Assembly: GCF_041537905.1 (NCBI RefSeq)
Contig: NZ_JBGRUO010000023.1
Span: 1 to 64,000, forward strand
DNA length: 64,000 nt
Direction of reading: 5' to 3'
Origin: Ruegeria_C sp041537905
GTDB taxonomy: Bacteria > Pseudomonadota > Alphaproteobacteria > Rhodobacterales > Rhodobacteraceae
Each line of letters begins with the position of its first letter. Position 1 is the first letter of the stretch. The notes beneath the pieces are model-generated. The model searched no databases, had not been told where the DNA came from, and saw only the letters and a list, made by a program, of their open reading frames with translations. Shown in pieces: positions 1 to 8,719 of this stretch. Position numbers and translations under genes: made by a program.

Positions 1-397
1 GGGGTCTGCCGAAAGAGAGTTCGCCTCGGGCACCCAAATCGGAAACAAACTATTGACGGAGAAATCATCATGTGAGGCCGGACACACGTCTGCTTCTGAC
101 CAGTGCGAAATTACTTTCAAAAATGTCTTGCTATGCAGGAGCCACCCACAGACGACACTCCGGCATCTGTTCGAAACGGTTATGCAGCGATGCACTGATG
201 AGAGTCTTGCGGTTCTGTTGCGTAGTTTCTTGCGGACCGAAGAGATCACGGCGTTTTTTCGGATTTGTACATCAAGGCCTAAAGAGAGCAGACTTTTGAA
301 AAGTTTGGCAGACGGCATGCTGCGGTTGGTTGTTGTTCCACAGCTAGCAAATTAGATCGACCATTCATTCGGTCAGGTATGTTGAAGGTCTTCAGTT
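1..397. other. Left-edge stretch without a confident gene
   Basis: This stretch precedes the 3' end of the LysR gene. One plus-strand frame (53-355, 100 codons) is open, but the product is Arg/Cys/Ser-rich, has no recognisable motif, and lacks a convincing ribosome binding site. I see no RNA gene, hairpin terminator or transposase remnant. It may be the decayed end of a neighbouring gene or plain intergenic DNA. Confidence 0.3.
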
Positions 398-1360
398 TTA
401 TTCGCCTTTCTCTTCACCATACCATTCTGTACAAGGGTTGGCCTTCAGTTCCTTCAGCATCTTTAGCACTTCAGCTTTCCACCCCGCCCTTATCTTCAGA
501 GCCAATTGAGATGGAGGTCGGTGGTCAGGTTCGAGGATCGCGTATTCATACCTGAGCGGGTTGTCGAACGGCACAAAAACGACCTTTCCATTGGACGGAT
601 TCAATTCGCGCTCCGTTGCGACCGTCAATGGGTCAACGATGGTGCAGCACTGGCCGGAACTGACAAAAGGAATGAGGGGCAGAAAAAACTGGCACGTCAC
701 GGTCGGGTTGTAGTTAGCAGACGCATCCTGAAACTCTTTTCGGATCTTGCGCTGGAATGGATGGGTCGAATGTAACCCGCCCATCGGAACGCCGTCCAAT
801 TCAGAGATGCTTATGCTCTGTTTTGAAGCAAGTGGATGTTCGATGTCTATTGCACAAAAACAGTCCGCCCTGATGAGTTCGGCAGAATACTGGGGCGCCT
901 TCCCAGCGGAGTGCTCGAAATCGGCGAACCCGAAATCGATGTTCTGCGACCCCGCAAGCTCCATGATCTGGGGCGAGCTGCGCGTAGACAACGTAATGCG
1001 AATCTCTGGGTTTTCACCGACCGATTGGCTGATGAATCGCGGGAACAAAAAGGTCGACGGGCCGGGCATCGTGGCGATGTTCAGGCTACCGGAATGCCCT
1101 TTGATCAGCCCTTCCATCGTGTTGGAAATCGTTGCAAGGCGGTCCAGGATGCCCGTTGTTTCCGCCAGCAGGTAATGCGCTTCCGGGACCGGGACCAATC
1201 GACGTCCTTTGCGTTCAAACAACGGCAATCCCAATGTTTTCTCAAGGTTTTTCAATGCCAGACTGATCGCAGGTTGCGTGCGGTTCAGCTTCTTGGCTGT
1301 CTGAGAGATAGAGCCAGTCTCCATCACCTCGCGGAATACGGTAAGCTGCGTCAGGTTCAT
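398..1360 (-). CDS. LysR-family transcriptional regulator
   Basis: This is a 320-residue protein with an N-terminal winged helix-turn-helix (about residues 1-60, including the typical 'ARTQPAIS'-like stretch 'NRTQPAISLALKNLE') and a periplasmic-binding-protein-like effector domain (about 90-295). The length fits the family. I place the start at ATG 1360; the open frame extends two codons upstream to a TTG. It is divergent from the TAXI-TRAP/D-amino-acid gene set and shares a 126-bp intergenic region with it. By the usual LysR arrangement it probably controls that set in response to the imported substrate, and may repress its own gene. The effector is unknown. Confidence 0.9.
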   Translation of the reverse strand: MNLTQLTVFREVMETGSISQTAKKLNRTQPAISLALKNLEKTLGLPLFERKGRRLVPVPEAHYLLAETTGILDRLATISNTMEGLIKGHSGSLNIATMPGPSTFLFPRFISQSVGENPEIRITLSTRSSPQIMELAGSQNIDFGFADFEHSAGKAPQYSAELIRADCFCAIDIEHPLASKQSISISELDGVPMGGLHSTHPFQRKIRKEFQDASANYNPTVTCQFFLPLIPFVSSGQCCTIVDPLTVATERELNPSNGKVVFVPFDNPLRYEYAILEPDHRPPSQLALKIRAGWKAEVLKMLKELKANPCTEWYGEEKGE

Positions 1361-1398
1361 GTGCAATACATAAGCTAAACTTTAATTTTGTGAAATAT

Positions 1399-1410
1399 AA
1401 CAAATTTGTT
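1399..1410. promoter_or_regulatory. Perfect 12-bp palindrome between lysR and the TAXI gene
   Basis: AACAAATTTGTT lies about 40 bp upstream of the LysR start and about 77 bp upstream of the TAXI-protein start, in AT-rich DNA. LysR-type operators are usually imperfect dyads containing T-N11-A, and the flanking bases satisfy that spacing. Its role as the LysR operator is inferred from position and symmetry only. Confidence 0.45.
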
Positions 1411-1486
1411 TTTATGCAAATTGCCTTTAGGCTTGAGGGGTCGAAATTCGGAAGAAACCGAAACCAACGATCCAACAAGGGAGACG

Positions 1487-2497
1487 ATGATGAAACTTGT
1501 GAAATGCCTGACTGGCCTCGCATTAGCTGGCGCGCTGGCCGCGCCCGCACTGGCGCAGGACCCAACCTTTTTCCGCATCGGGACCGGCGGTGCGGGCGGA
1601 ACCTACTTTCCAATCGGCGGGACAATCGCAAACGGTATCTCCGCCCCTCCGGGCTCGCGCCCCTGTGAGGAAGGCGGCCAGTGCGGCGTTCCGGGCCTAA
1701 TCGCGATTGCCCAATCCACCACCGCTTCGGTCTTCAACAACGCGGCTGTGCAGAACGGAGAGCTGGAAGCCGGGCTTGCCGCAGCAGATGTCACGCGATC
1801 GATGTATCTGGGTGAAGGTAAGTTCGAAGGCAAGCCGCATCCCAACCTGCGCATCGTGGCCAACCTGTTCCCTGAAGACCTGCATCTGGTGCTGCCTGCG
1901 GGGTCCACCGTCAGTGATTTGAGCGATCTGGAAGGCAAACGCGTCGGCATTGCGCAGGCGGGTTCGGGCACGCAAGTTGCCGTTCTGCAGATGCTGGATG
2001 CCTGGGGCGTCAACCGTGACAACATGGACGAAGCCGAGTTAAACAACAGCCAAAGCGCCGAGCGTCTGGCCGACGGTCAGTTGGACGCCTATTTCTATGC
2101 CGCAGGCTGGCCGGTTGCCGCCATGGTGCAACTGTCCTCGACCAAAGGCATGAACCTGCACTCGTTCAGCGACGAGGATCTGGCGAAGATCAACGAGATC
2201 ATTCCGGCCTATATCCCTTCGGCCATTCCGGCTGGCGTTTATGAAGGCATCGACGCTGAAACCAAGACCCCGGCGGTCAGCGCGATGCTGGTTGTATCCT
2301 CGGATCTATCGGAAGATCTGGTCTATCAGATGACCAAGGCCCTGTGGAACGACAATACCCGCAAGCTGCTGGATAACGGCCACGCAAAGGGCAAGCAGAT
2401 CACACCAGACACGGCGCTGGATGGTGTCGAAGCCCTGGGTGTTCCGCTACACCCGGGTGCCGAGAAGTTCTACAAAGAAGCCGGGCTTCTTCAGTAA
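1487..2497 (+). CDS. TAXI-family TRAP transporter solute receptor
   Basis: This is a 336-residue periplasmic binding protein with a clear signal peptide (hydrophobic core 'LTGLALAGALAAPALA', cleavage after AQ). The mature protein begins with the TAXI-family signature 'RIGTGGAGGTYFPIGG'. The start at ATG 1487 (or 1490) is set by the GGGAG just upstream; the longer open frame from 1406 would put 27 polar residues before the signal peptide. It delivers substrate to the fused membrane protein encoded next. Characterised TAXI proteins bind small acids such as glutamate or 2-oxoglutarate, and the downstream D-amino-acid-type enzymes suggest an amino acid or derivative. An intercistronic hairpin follows the stop codon. 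Confidence 0.93.
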   Translation: MMKLVKCLTGLALAGALAAPALAQDPTFFRIGTGGAGGTYFPIGGTIANGISAPPGSRPCEEGGQCGVPGLIAIAQSTTASVFNNAAVQNGELEAGLAAADVTRSMYLGEGKFEGKPHPNLRIVANLFPEDLHLVLPAGSTVSDLSDLEGKRVGIAQAGSGTQVAVLQMLDAWGVNRDNMDEAELNNSQSAERLADGQLDAYFYAAGWPVAAMVQLSSTKGMNLHSFSDEDLAKINEIIPAYIPSAIPAGVYEGIDAETKTPAVSAMLVVSSDLSEDLVYQMTKALWNDNTRKLLDNGHAKGKQITPDTALDGVEALGVPLHPGAEKFYKEAGLLQ

Positions 2498-2522
2498 CCT
2501 TACCTCACCGCAACCTATCGTC

Positions 2523-2545
2523 CGGTGCCCCTTCTCGGGGCACCG
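2523..2545 (+). promoter_or_regulatory. Intercistronic stem-loop after the TAXI gene
   Basis: A perfect 9-bp stem (CGGTGCCCC / GGGGCACCG) with a 5-nt loop lies 25 bp after the TAXI stop and 33 bp before the permease start. No T-run follows, so it is more likely an mRNA 3'-end stabiliser or partial terminator that raises binding-protein expression over the permease than a full terminator. Similar elements follow four other binding-protein genes in this window. Confidence 0.7.
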
Positions 2546-2578
2546 CACTCTCTAAACATGCGAAATCAGGGGGCCATC

Positions 2579-4792
2579 ATGTCCGAGACCCAGAAACTTG
2601 ATGACCACGAATTGACGGCCGAGGAACTCGCGGCCATCGAAGAACAGTTCGACGAAGGCGCCGCCGTCCGGCAGGTTACGCCGACGACCGGGAAGGTCTT
2701 GCGCGTCGTTGCCCTGATCTTAGCGCTCTATGAATTCTTCACTGCCGGTTTCGGCCTGCCCGCTGATCACTGGCATATGGGCATCTATCTGGCCCTGTTG
2801 TTCATCCTTGTTTACGCGACGATCCCGATTGTCGGTTCGAAAAGCCTCTATGCGCTCAAGGTCAGCCGGTTCCGGATCGGTAACATCCCTCTCTACGATC
2901 TGGTCTTCATGGGGTTCGGCATCCTTGCCGCACTTTACGTGGGCCTCGCCTGGCGCGGCATCCCGTTCCTTGGGATCGAAGAACAGACATTCCGCATGGG
3001 CAACCCCAACGGCTATGACGTGTTTCTGGGTGTTGTCATCATCCTGTTGGTGCTGGATATCGCCCGCCGCACCCTGGGATGGGTGCTGCCGCTGATCATC
3101 TGTGTCTTTATTTCATACGCCCTGTTGGGACCGTATTTCCCCGGCTTGCTGCAGCATCCGGGCGTGAACTTCAAAACCTTCGTGTCGTCAATGTACTTCC
3201 CACAGGAAGGCATTTATGGCGTCACACTCTGGGTGGTCTCGACCATCGTCTTTCACTTCGTCCTGTTCGGCGTGATCGCACAGCGCACCGGATTGGGTCA
3301 GTTGTTCATCGACAACGCCACCATTCTGGCTGGCCGCTATACGGGCGGGCCCGCCAAAGTTTCCGTCGTCTCTTCGGCCTTCTTCGGCACGATTTCCGGT
3401 TCGTCCGTGGCGAACACCGTCTCGACCGGAGCCCTGACCATTCCGAACATGAAACGCCTTGGCTACCCGGGTCATTTCGCCGGCGGGGTCGAGGCCGCGT
3501 CCTCGGCAGGCGGGCAGATCACACCACCGATCATGGGGGCCGCGGCCTTCATCATGGCCGAGTTCCTCGAGGTGCCCTACACCACCATCGTTATCGCGGC
3601 GATCTTCCCGGCGATCCTGCACTATGTCGGTGTCTTTGCCGTGGTGCACCTAATGGCGCGCAAGCTGAACCTGCAAGGTCTGGCAAAGGAGCAGTTGCCG
3701 CAACTGAAGGCTGTTTGGGCCGAAGGCTGGGCCAACATCGTGCCTTTGATCGGCCTGCTTGTGGTTCTCTTTACCGGTTACACCCCATTTATGTCCGCTT
3801 TCTGCGGCATCTCTCTTGCCGTGATCGCGGGCATGTCGCGCGTGAAACAGCCACCGACTCTGATCTACGCAGCAGCGTTTCTCGCTTTTGTTCTGTGGAA
3901 ATACTCGGATGGCGGATTCGATCTGACCATGACAGCGATCCTTTGCGCCTTGTCGGTAATCGCGACACTCAATCCGCAAAAACGCATCGAAGTCCCCGAG
4001 ATGCTGCAAGCGGTCGAGCTGGGTGTTAAATACTCGCTGGCGGTCGGTGCAGCCGCAGCAGCCGTGGGCATCGTGGTCGGCGTGATCAACACAACCGGTA
4101 TCGGTTTCCGTATTGGCTTCATGGTGACGCAAGGTGCGGGCAATCTGGCCTCGGATCTGTACAACATGATCTCGTTTGGCAGTTTCCAGCTGTTCGCGAT
4201 GGAAGACCTGCAGCTGTTCATCTCGCTGGTGTTCATCGCCGTCGTCTGTATCCTGATGGGCGCGGGTATCCCGACCACTGCTCTCTACATCATGCTGGTC
4301 TCTGTTGCTCAGCCTGCGCTGGCGCAGTTGGGCGTCCCACCCATCGCCAGCCACCTGTTCGTGCTCTATTACGGCGTGGTATCCGAGATCACGCCACCGG
4401 TCTGTACATCGGCTTATGCGGCGGCGGCGATTGCCAACTCGAACCCATTCCGAACCGGGTTGTCGGCGTTTACCCTTGGTTTGGGGAAAGTCATTGCGCC
4501 GATGGCCTTTGTCTATGCGCCGGTTCTGCTGTTCGTATCCTCGACAGGGTTTAATCTGTGGGAGTTCACCTACACTGCTTCCAGCTGTATCGCAGGTGTC
4601 ATCGCATTGTCCGCAGCCGTGGTGGGCTATTGGCTGCAACCGCTGAACATGGTGTCGCGGATTCTGATGGCGATCGCTGGCGTTATCTTTGTCGCCCCGA
4701 GCTTGACGGCTGACCTGATCGCACTGGCGGTGGCCTCACCGGTCATCGTCACGCAATTGATCGCCCGCAACCGCAGCCATTCCCCGGCCTGA
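2579..4792 (+). CDS. TRAP transporter fused permease (DctQM-type, TAXI class)
   Basis: This is a 737-residue inner-membrane protein with many hydrophobic segments. The N-terminal part (about 50-190) corresponds to the small DctQ-like subunit and the rest to the large DctM-like subunit, the fusion usual for TAXI systems. The stretches 'GTISGSSVANTVSTGALTIP' and 'GAGIPTTALYIML' match conserved DctM regions. I chose ATG 2579 because GGGGG precedes it at good distance; an upstream in-frame ATG at 2525 lies inside the hairpin. It imports the substrate bound by the preceding receptor using a cation gradient. The stop is one base before the next gene's ATG. Confidence 0.93.
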   Translation: MSETQKLDDHELTAEELAAIEEQFDEGAAVRQVTPTTGKVLRVVALILALYEFFTAGFGLPADHWHMGIYLALLFILVYATIPIVGSKSLYALKVSRFRIGNIPLYDLVFMGFGILAALYVGLAWRGIPFLGIEEQTFRMGNPNGYDVFLGVVIILLVLDIARRTLGWVLPLIICVFISYALLGPYFPGLLQHPGVNFKTFVSSMYFPQEGIYGVTLWVVSTIVFHFVLFGVIAQRTGLGQLFIDNATILAGRYTGGPAKVSVVSSAFFGTISGSSVANTVSTGALTIPNMKRLGYPGHFAGGVEAASSAGGQITPPIMGAAAFIMAEFLEVPYTTIVIAAIFPAILHYVGVFAVVHLMARKLNLQGLAKEQLPQLKAVWAEGWANIVPLIGLLVVLFTGYTPFMSAFCGISLAVIAGMSRVKQPPTLIYAAAFLAFVLWKYSDGGFDLTMTAILCALSVIATLNPQKRIEVPEMLQAVELGVKYSLAVGAAAAAVGIVVGVINTTGIGFRIGFMVTQGAGNLASDLYNMISFGSFQLFAMEDLQLFISLVFIAVVCILMGAGIPTTALYIMLVSVAQPALAQLGVPPIASHLFVLYYGVVSEITPPVCTSAYAAAAIANSNPFRTGLSAFTLGLGKVIAPMAFVYAPVLLFVSSTGFNLWEFTYTASSCIAGVIALSAAVVGYWLQPLNMVSRILMAIAGVIFVAPSLTADLIALAVASPVIVTQLIARNRSHSPA

Positions 4793-4793
4793 C

Positions 4794-6035
4794 ATGATGA
4801 CAGAGCAGGTCACCATCATCGGCGCTGGCATCGTCGGCATTTGCTGCGCCCTTTCGTTGCAGGAACGCGGCATCCCGGTCCGGCTTGTCGACAGAGGCGA
4901 ACCGGGTCAGGAAACCTCGTTCGGGAATGCGGGGGTGGTCTCTCCTTGGTCAATCATCCCGCAGGCAATGCCGGGGATCTGGAAAAAGCTGCCCCAAATG
5001 CTTCTGGACCCAAAAAGCGCGCTGTCGGTGCGGCTTTCGTTCTGGCCAAGGATGATCCCCTGGGGTTTGAGGTTTCTCGGAAACTCACGCGAAAAGACCG
5101 TTCGCGAGGTCGCGAACGCCATGGAATTGCTGTGTCGCCCGTCGATCGAGCTATACCGGCGACATCTGCAAGGAACAGGCCATGAAGACCTGATCGCGGA
5201 CAGCTTTTATGTTCACGCCTTCCGCAATCCTGACCAAGCCAACCTCAATGGGCTGGACTATCTGATCCGGAAAGAAAAAGGCGGCCAGCTGGAGCGTGTT
5301 GAAGGGGATGAATTGCACCGCCTCGAACCGGCTCTGACGCGTGAGTTCAAAGCAGCGGTTCTTATCAAAGGGCAAGCGCGGGTTACTTCGCCGGGCCGCG
5401 TCGGGGCGATACTGGCAGACAAGGCCCGCGATCAAGGCGCCGAGATTGCCAGGGCCGAAGTAACATTTCTGGCACGCGCAGAGGGCGGGGGTTGGAATCT
5501 GGCAACATCAAATGAAACATTGCACGCGAAGCATGTGGTACTCGCCGCCGGTGTCTGGTCCGCAGACCTGTTGAAACCACTTGGCTTGTCTGTTCCCTTG
5601 GTGGCAGAGCGCGGATACCATGTTGAATTTCCCAACCCGTCCACCTGTCTGAACAATTCCGTCATGGATGTGGATGCAAAGGTGGTGGCAAGCTCGATGC
5701 AAGACGGTCTGCGGGTTGCGGGCACGGCGGAGTTTGCGAGTATCGATGCGCCTGCCGACCCGCGCAAACAAGCGATCCTGACGGAACAGGCCAAAGCAAT
5801 GATACCGGATCTCGACACGAGCCAAGCGCGGTTCTGGATGGGACGGCGTCCATCTTTCCCGGACAGCCTTCCGGCGATCGGGCAACTCGACAGGAATTCG
5901 GGACTTTATGGTGCCTTTGGGCATTCGCATTACGGTTTGATGATGGCGCCGAAAACGGGGGAGCTTGTGGCTGACCTTGTATCAGGGCGACGCCATAACA
6001 TCGATCTCGCGCCGTTTTCTCTGACCCGATTCTGA
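4794..6035 (+). CDS. FAD-dependent oxidoreductase, D-amino-acid dehydrogenase-like
   Basis: This 413-residue protein begins with a Rossmann FAD motif ('VTIIGAGIVGICCALSLQERG', GxGxxG at about residues 9-14) and continues with the DAO fold typical of DadA-like enzymes; 'GLYGAFGHSHYGLMMAPKTG' near the C-terminus is the second FAD-contact region. Family members oxidise D-amino acids or other amines to 2-oxo acids and ammonia and pass electrons to a quinone. It starts one base after the permease stop (ATG 4794 or 4797), so the two are translationally coupled. With the racemase-like and PLP-lyase genes downstream it probably degrades the amino-acid-like substrate taken up by the TRAP-TAXI system. 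The exact substrate cannot be read from sequence. Confidence 0.87.
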   Translation: MMTEQVTIIGAGIVGICCALSLQERGIPVRLVDRGEPGQETSFGNAGVVSPWSIIPQAMPGIWKKLPQMLLDPKSALSVRLSFWPRMIPWGLRFLGNSREKTVREVANAMELLCRPSIELYRRHLQGTGHEDLIADSFYVHAFRNPDQANLNGLDYLIRKEKGGQLERVEGDELHRLEPALTREFKAAVLIKGQARVTSPGRVGAILADKARDQGAEIARAEVTFLARAEGGGWNLATSNETLHAKHVVLAAGVWSADLLKPLGLSVPLVAERGYHVEFPNPSTCLNNSVMDVDAKVVASSMQDGLRVAGTAEFASIDAPADPRKQAILTEQAKAMIPDLDTSQARFWMGRRPSFPDSLPAIGQLDRNSGLYGAFGHSHYGLMMAPKTGELVADLVSGRRHNIDLAPFSLTRF

Positions 6036-6083
6036 GCGACATCAACCAAGTCTGCGCAATATCGTTGAAAGGACGCAACAAAA

Positions 6084-6824
6084 ATGCCGGTTTATAATGG
6101 TGGGCAGAATATCTGTGGGGCTTCGATCGGTGTTCTGTGCCTGGAAAGCTACTTCCCTAAGCCTCCCGGTCACATCAAGAACCCGTCGGGCCTGCCGTTT
6201 CCGGTGCTTTATGAAATGATCGATGGCGTTACCGTTCCAACCCTGCTGAACAACCCGTCGCCCGAGTTGCTGGCACCGTTCATCAAAGGTGCGCGACGGC
6301 TAGAGGCGGAAGGCGTGCGGGCCATCACCGGCAGTTGCGGCTTTCTGGCTTTGTTCCAAAGAGAACTGGCCGCTGCCGTTTCGGTGCCCGTTTTCGCATC
6401 CAGCCTCATTCAGGTGCCCCTGGCGTTTCACATGACTGGCGCCCGCGCTCCCGTGGGGATCTTGACGGCGGATGCATCGGCGCTGACCCCGCAACACTTT
6501 GAAGGTGTCGGCGCAGCGGGAATTCCCGTGGCCGTGAAAGGGCTGGAAAAAACACATGAGTTTGCCGATGTGATTTTGCGCAACACACGGACAAGAATGG
6601 ACACGGACCTGATCGAAGCCGAGGTTCTGGATGCCGCCCGCGATCTGAAACGCGAACGGCCTGAAATTCGTTCGCTGGTATTGGAGTGTACCGATTTGCC
6701 GCCTTACGCCGCCCGGATACAGCAGGAGCTGGAACTGCCCGTATTCGACCTCACGACATTGGCTCAAATGGCGCATAGCGTTTCAGCACGCGCGCCCTAC
6801 TCTGGCATCATGCCCTGGGGTTGA
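6084..6824 (+). CDS. Aspartate/glutamate/hydantoin racemase-family protein
   Basis: This 246-residue cytosolic protein carries two conserved cysteines in the contexts 'ITGSCGFL' (about residue 78) and 'LECTDLPPY' (about 206), the two-cysteine acid/base pair of cofactor-independent amino-acid racemases. The family inverts the alpha-carbon of Asp, Glu or related compounds, though some members act on hydantoins or maleate. It lies 48 bp after the flavoenzyme gene. Racemisation would let both enantiomers enter the D-specific dehydrogenase. Substrate specificity is inferred from context only. Confidence 0.82.
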   Translation: MPVYNGGQNICGASIGVLCLESYFPKPPGHIKNPSGLPFPVLYEMIDGVTVPTLLNNPSPELLAPFIKGARRLEAEGVRAITGSCGFLALFQRELAAAVSVPVFASSLIQVPLAFHMTGARAPVGILTADASALTPQHFEGVGAAGIPVAVKGLEKTHEFADVILRNTRTRMDTDLIEAEVLDAARDLKRERPEIRSLVLECTDLPPYAARIQQELELPVFDLTTLAQMAHSVSARAPYSGIMPWG

Positions 6825-7100
6825 TGGCTCGCTGGCATCGGGAAGGGACAGTTTCTGGCGAACTCAAAACAATAGCCATGGCAGTCTTCGAGCGCCCATT
6901 GGGTCTGATCGTTGGATTGGCTGTTCATCCCGAGCTGAGTGAACCCGTTGTGCTGGCGCTGACCGGCAGATTCGGCGGCCGCGCCACGTGCCCCTGCCTG
7001 CCAAAATCCCTTGTCAAAACCGCAATTCGGGTAATTTCCCTTGTTGCTTGCTATGTTCTTTTTCAACGCGCCTATGTGAGGGCGTAAATCTAGTGGTCGG
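6825..7100. other. 276-bp gap between racemase-like and PLP-enzyme genes
   Basis: A plus frame (6821-7087, 88 codons) and an overlapping minus frame are open, but neither product is recognisable and the plus frame begins inside the racemase stop region. The last part (about 6990-7087) encodes hydrophobic residues in the plus frame. There is no hairpin terminator. It may be the debris of a small gene or mobile element; I cannot assign it. Confidence 0.3.
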
Positions 7101-7103
7101 GTG

Positions 7104-8147
7104 ATGACTCAAAAAGACGTACTTGCCGGGTTTGCAAGAGCCCACTTCATGTCCGGCGCAACCCCGCTAGAGCGGTTGAACAGGCTGTCCGAAGAGTTGG
7201 GGATCGATCTTTGGCTAAAGCGTGATGATCTGACGGGCCTTGGGTTTGGTGGCAACAAAACAAGGCAGCTTGAGTTCTACTTTGGCGACGCGCTGGCGCA
7301 AGGTGCAGATACGATCCTGATTACCGGTGCCGTTCAATCAAACTATGTTCGTTCCGCCGCAGCTGCGGCTGCAAAGCTGGGTATGAAATCCGTTCTACAA
7401 CTTGAAGAGCGCGTCCCGAACATGGGCCCGGAATATTACAAATCCGGCAATGTGCTGCTGGCGAAACTGCTGGGCGCTGAACACATGACCTATCCGGTTG
7501 GTGAGGACGAGGTCGGCGCAGATGCGGCGCTGCATGCGCGCGCTGAAGAGCTGAGGGCGCAAGGACGCAAGCCTTATGTCATTCACCTGGGGCTGAACCA
7601 TCCGCCGCTTGGCGCACTCGGCTATGTCGCTGCGGGGCAGGAACTCTGTGAGCAAACACGGGATTTCGACGCAGTGGTCGTCCCGTCCGGCAGCGGGGCG
7701 ACACATGGCGGATTGTTGACCGGGATAGCCCTCTCAGGAATGTCCGCTCGGGTGCATGGAGTGTGCGTACGTCGCGACCGCGAAAAGCAGCGGGAGCGTA
7801 TGAGCATTGTTTTGCAGAAGCTTGGAAGCCTGCTTGGCATTGATCCCGCTAGGTTGCTCGCCAAAATCGAAGTCTGGGATGGAGCACTGGCCCCAGGTTA
7901 CGGCAAACTTGGAGCAAAAACACGATCCGCCCTGGAAAGGATGGCTCAATCCGAAGGTATTTTTCTTGATCCTGTTTACTCAGCAAAAACCTTCGCGGGG
8001 TTGTTGGACCTCATCTCTGAAGAGCAAATCCAGCCAGGCCAAAAAGTAGTGATGATCCATACAGGTGGATTGCCTGCTTTGTTCGGCTACGAAAGCGAGC
8101 TTGCAGAGGACTTCCGCATTTCCGCCCCTGGTGTCAGGACCCATTGA
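7104..8147 (+). CDS. D-cysteine desulfhydrase / ACC-deaminase family PLP enzyme
   Basis: This is a 347-residue fold-type II PLP enzyme. The PLP lysine sits in 'GFGGNKTRQLEF' (about residue 50), followed by the 'GAVQSNYVRS' loop and the phosphate-binding 'SGSGATHGG' stretch. The family includes D-cysteine desulfhydrase, 1-aminocyclopropane-1-carboxylate deaminase and L-cysteate sulfo-lyase CuyA, which is common in roseobacters. All eliminate or deaminate small amino acids to yield a 2-oxo acid. A GTG at 7101 directly precedes the ATG at 7104; I prefer the ATG. It appears to be the last gene of the amino-acid module, although a 276-bp gap separates it from the racemase. A cysteine- or cysteate-like substrate would fit, but is not proven. 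Confidence 0.85.
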   Translation: MTQKDVLAGFARAHFMSGATPLERLNRLSEELGIDLWLKRDDLTGLGFGGNKTRQLEFYFGDALAQGADTILITGAVQSNYVRSAAAAAAKLGMKSVLQLEERVPNMGPEYYKSGNVLLAKLLGAEHMTYPVGEDEVGADAALHARAEELRAQGRKPYVIHLGLNHPPLGALGYVAAGQELCEQTRDFDAVVVPSGSGATHGGLLTGIALSGMSARVHGVCVRRDREKQRERMSIVLQKLGSLLGIDPARLLAKIEVWDGALAPGYGKLGAKTRSALERMAQSEGIFLDPVYSAKTFAGLLDLISEEQIQPGQKVVMIHTGGLPALFGYESELAEDFRISAPGVRTH

Positions 8148-8279
8148 TTTCCGTCTAGCCGCATGATTCATGCTTGAAAAACAGAGCGGCAATCATGCCA
8201 GATCTTCTCTGGCGACCAGATGCGTAGATGCGCATCTTAAGCCCTACTTCCCCAAGTCTCACGGCAAGCCGCGCGGCGA

Positions 8280-8306
8280 TGTCGGATTTGCATTCTCTCG
8301 CGCGTC
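8280..8306 (+). promoter_or_regulatory. Possible ECF42-type promoter
   Basis: TGTCGG (8280-8285), a 17-nt spacer, and CGTC (8303-8306) lie 38 bp upstream of the DGPF gene start. From memory, ECF42 target promoters combine a TGTCGA-like -35 with a short CG(T/A)C-like -10, so this would be an autoregulated promoter for the DGPF-sigma pair. This rests on one site in one sequence and on a recalled consensus. Confidence 0.4.
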
Positions 8307-8343
8307 CTTGCAGCATCGAAGTATTGAGCGGAGAAAAAGCGGC

Positions 8344-8715
8344 ATGTTGTATGCGATTGCGATTTACGGCGAAACGGGTGTGTTCGAGGCCCTGAGCGGC
8401 GAGCATCAGGATGAGGTGATGGGCGGCCATCACGCATTGCAGACAGCACTGGAGGCGCGGGGCGACTATCTTTCTGTCAAACTCATGCCGCCCTCCACCG
8501 CCGTCACTGTTGATCCGGCGGGATCGCCCGGTCAGGCGCCGTTGATCGTCGACGGGCCGTTCGCCGAGACCAAAGAGAGCTTCCTTGGGTTCTACGCGGC
8601 TGAGTTTCGCGATCTGGACGAGGCGATTTCATTTGCCCGTATGATCTCGTCACCGGTGGCGCGGCTGGAGGTGCGGCCCATCGCCTGGGCGGGCGGTGTG
8701 ATCTCTTCGGACTAG
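8344..8715 (+). CDS. YCII-related DGPF protein
   Basis: This 123-residue protein has the ferredoxin-like YCII fold pattern and the diagnostic 'LIVDGPFAETKESFLGFY' stretch (DGPF at about 61-64). DGPF proteins are nearly always encoded beside ECF42 sigma factors, as here, 4 bp upstream. Their biochemical function is unknown; some YCII relatives are hydro-lyases or dehydrochlorinases. I start at ATG 8344, which has a GGAGA upstream; an in-frame upstream extension to 8170 has no family resemblance. Confidence 0.9.
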   Translation: MLYAIAIYGETGVFEALSGEHQDEVMGGHHALQTALEARGDYLSVKLMPPSTAVTVDPAGSPGQAPLIVDGPFAETKESFLGFYAAEFRDLDEAISFARMISSPVARLEVRPIAWAGGVISSD

Positions 8716-8719
8716 GCGC

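Noticed and set aside
53..355. Open frame of 100 codons at the left edge
   Set aside because: No recognisable motif, composition unlike a typical protein of this genome, and no good ribosome binding site.
3650..4639. Long minus-strand frame opposite the TRAP permease
   Set aside because: Product is His/Arg/Asp-rich low-complexity sequence, the usual antisense image of a membrane protein gene.
7104..8147. Naming the PLP enzyme CuyA (L-cysteate sulfo-lyase)
   Set aside because: CuyA is in the same family and common in roseobacters, but no sulfite exporter or sulfolactate gene is nearby and family motifs do not separate the activities.
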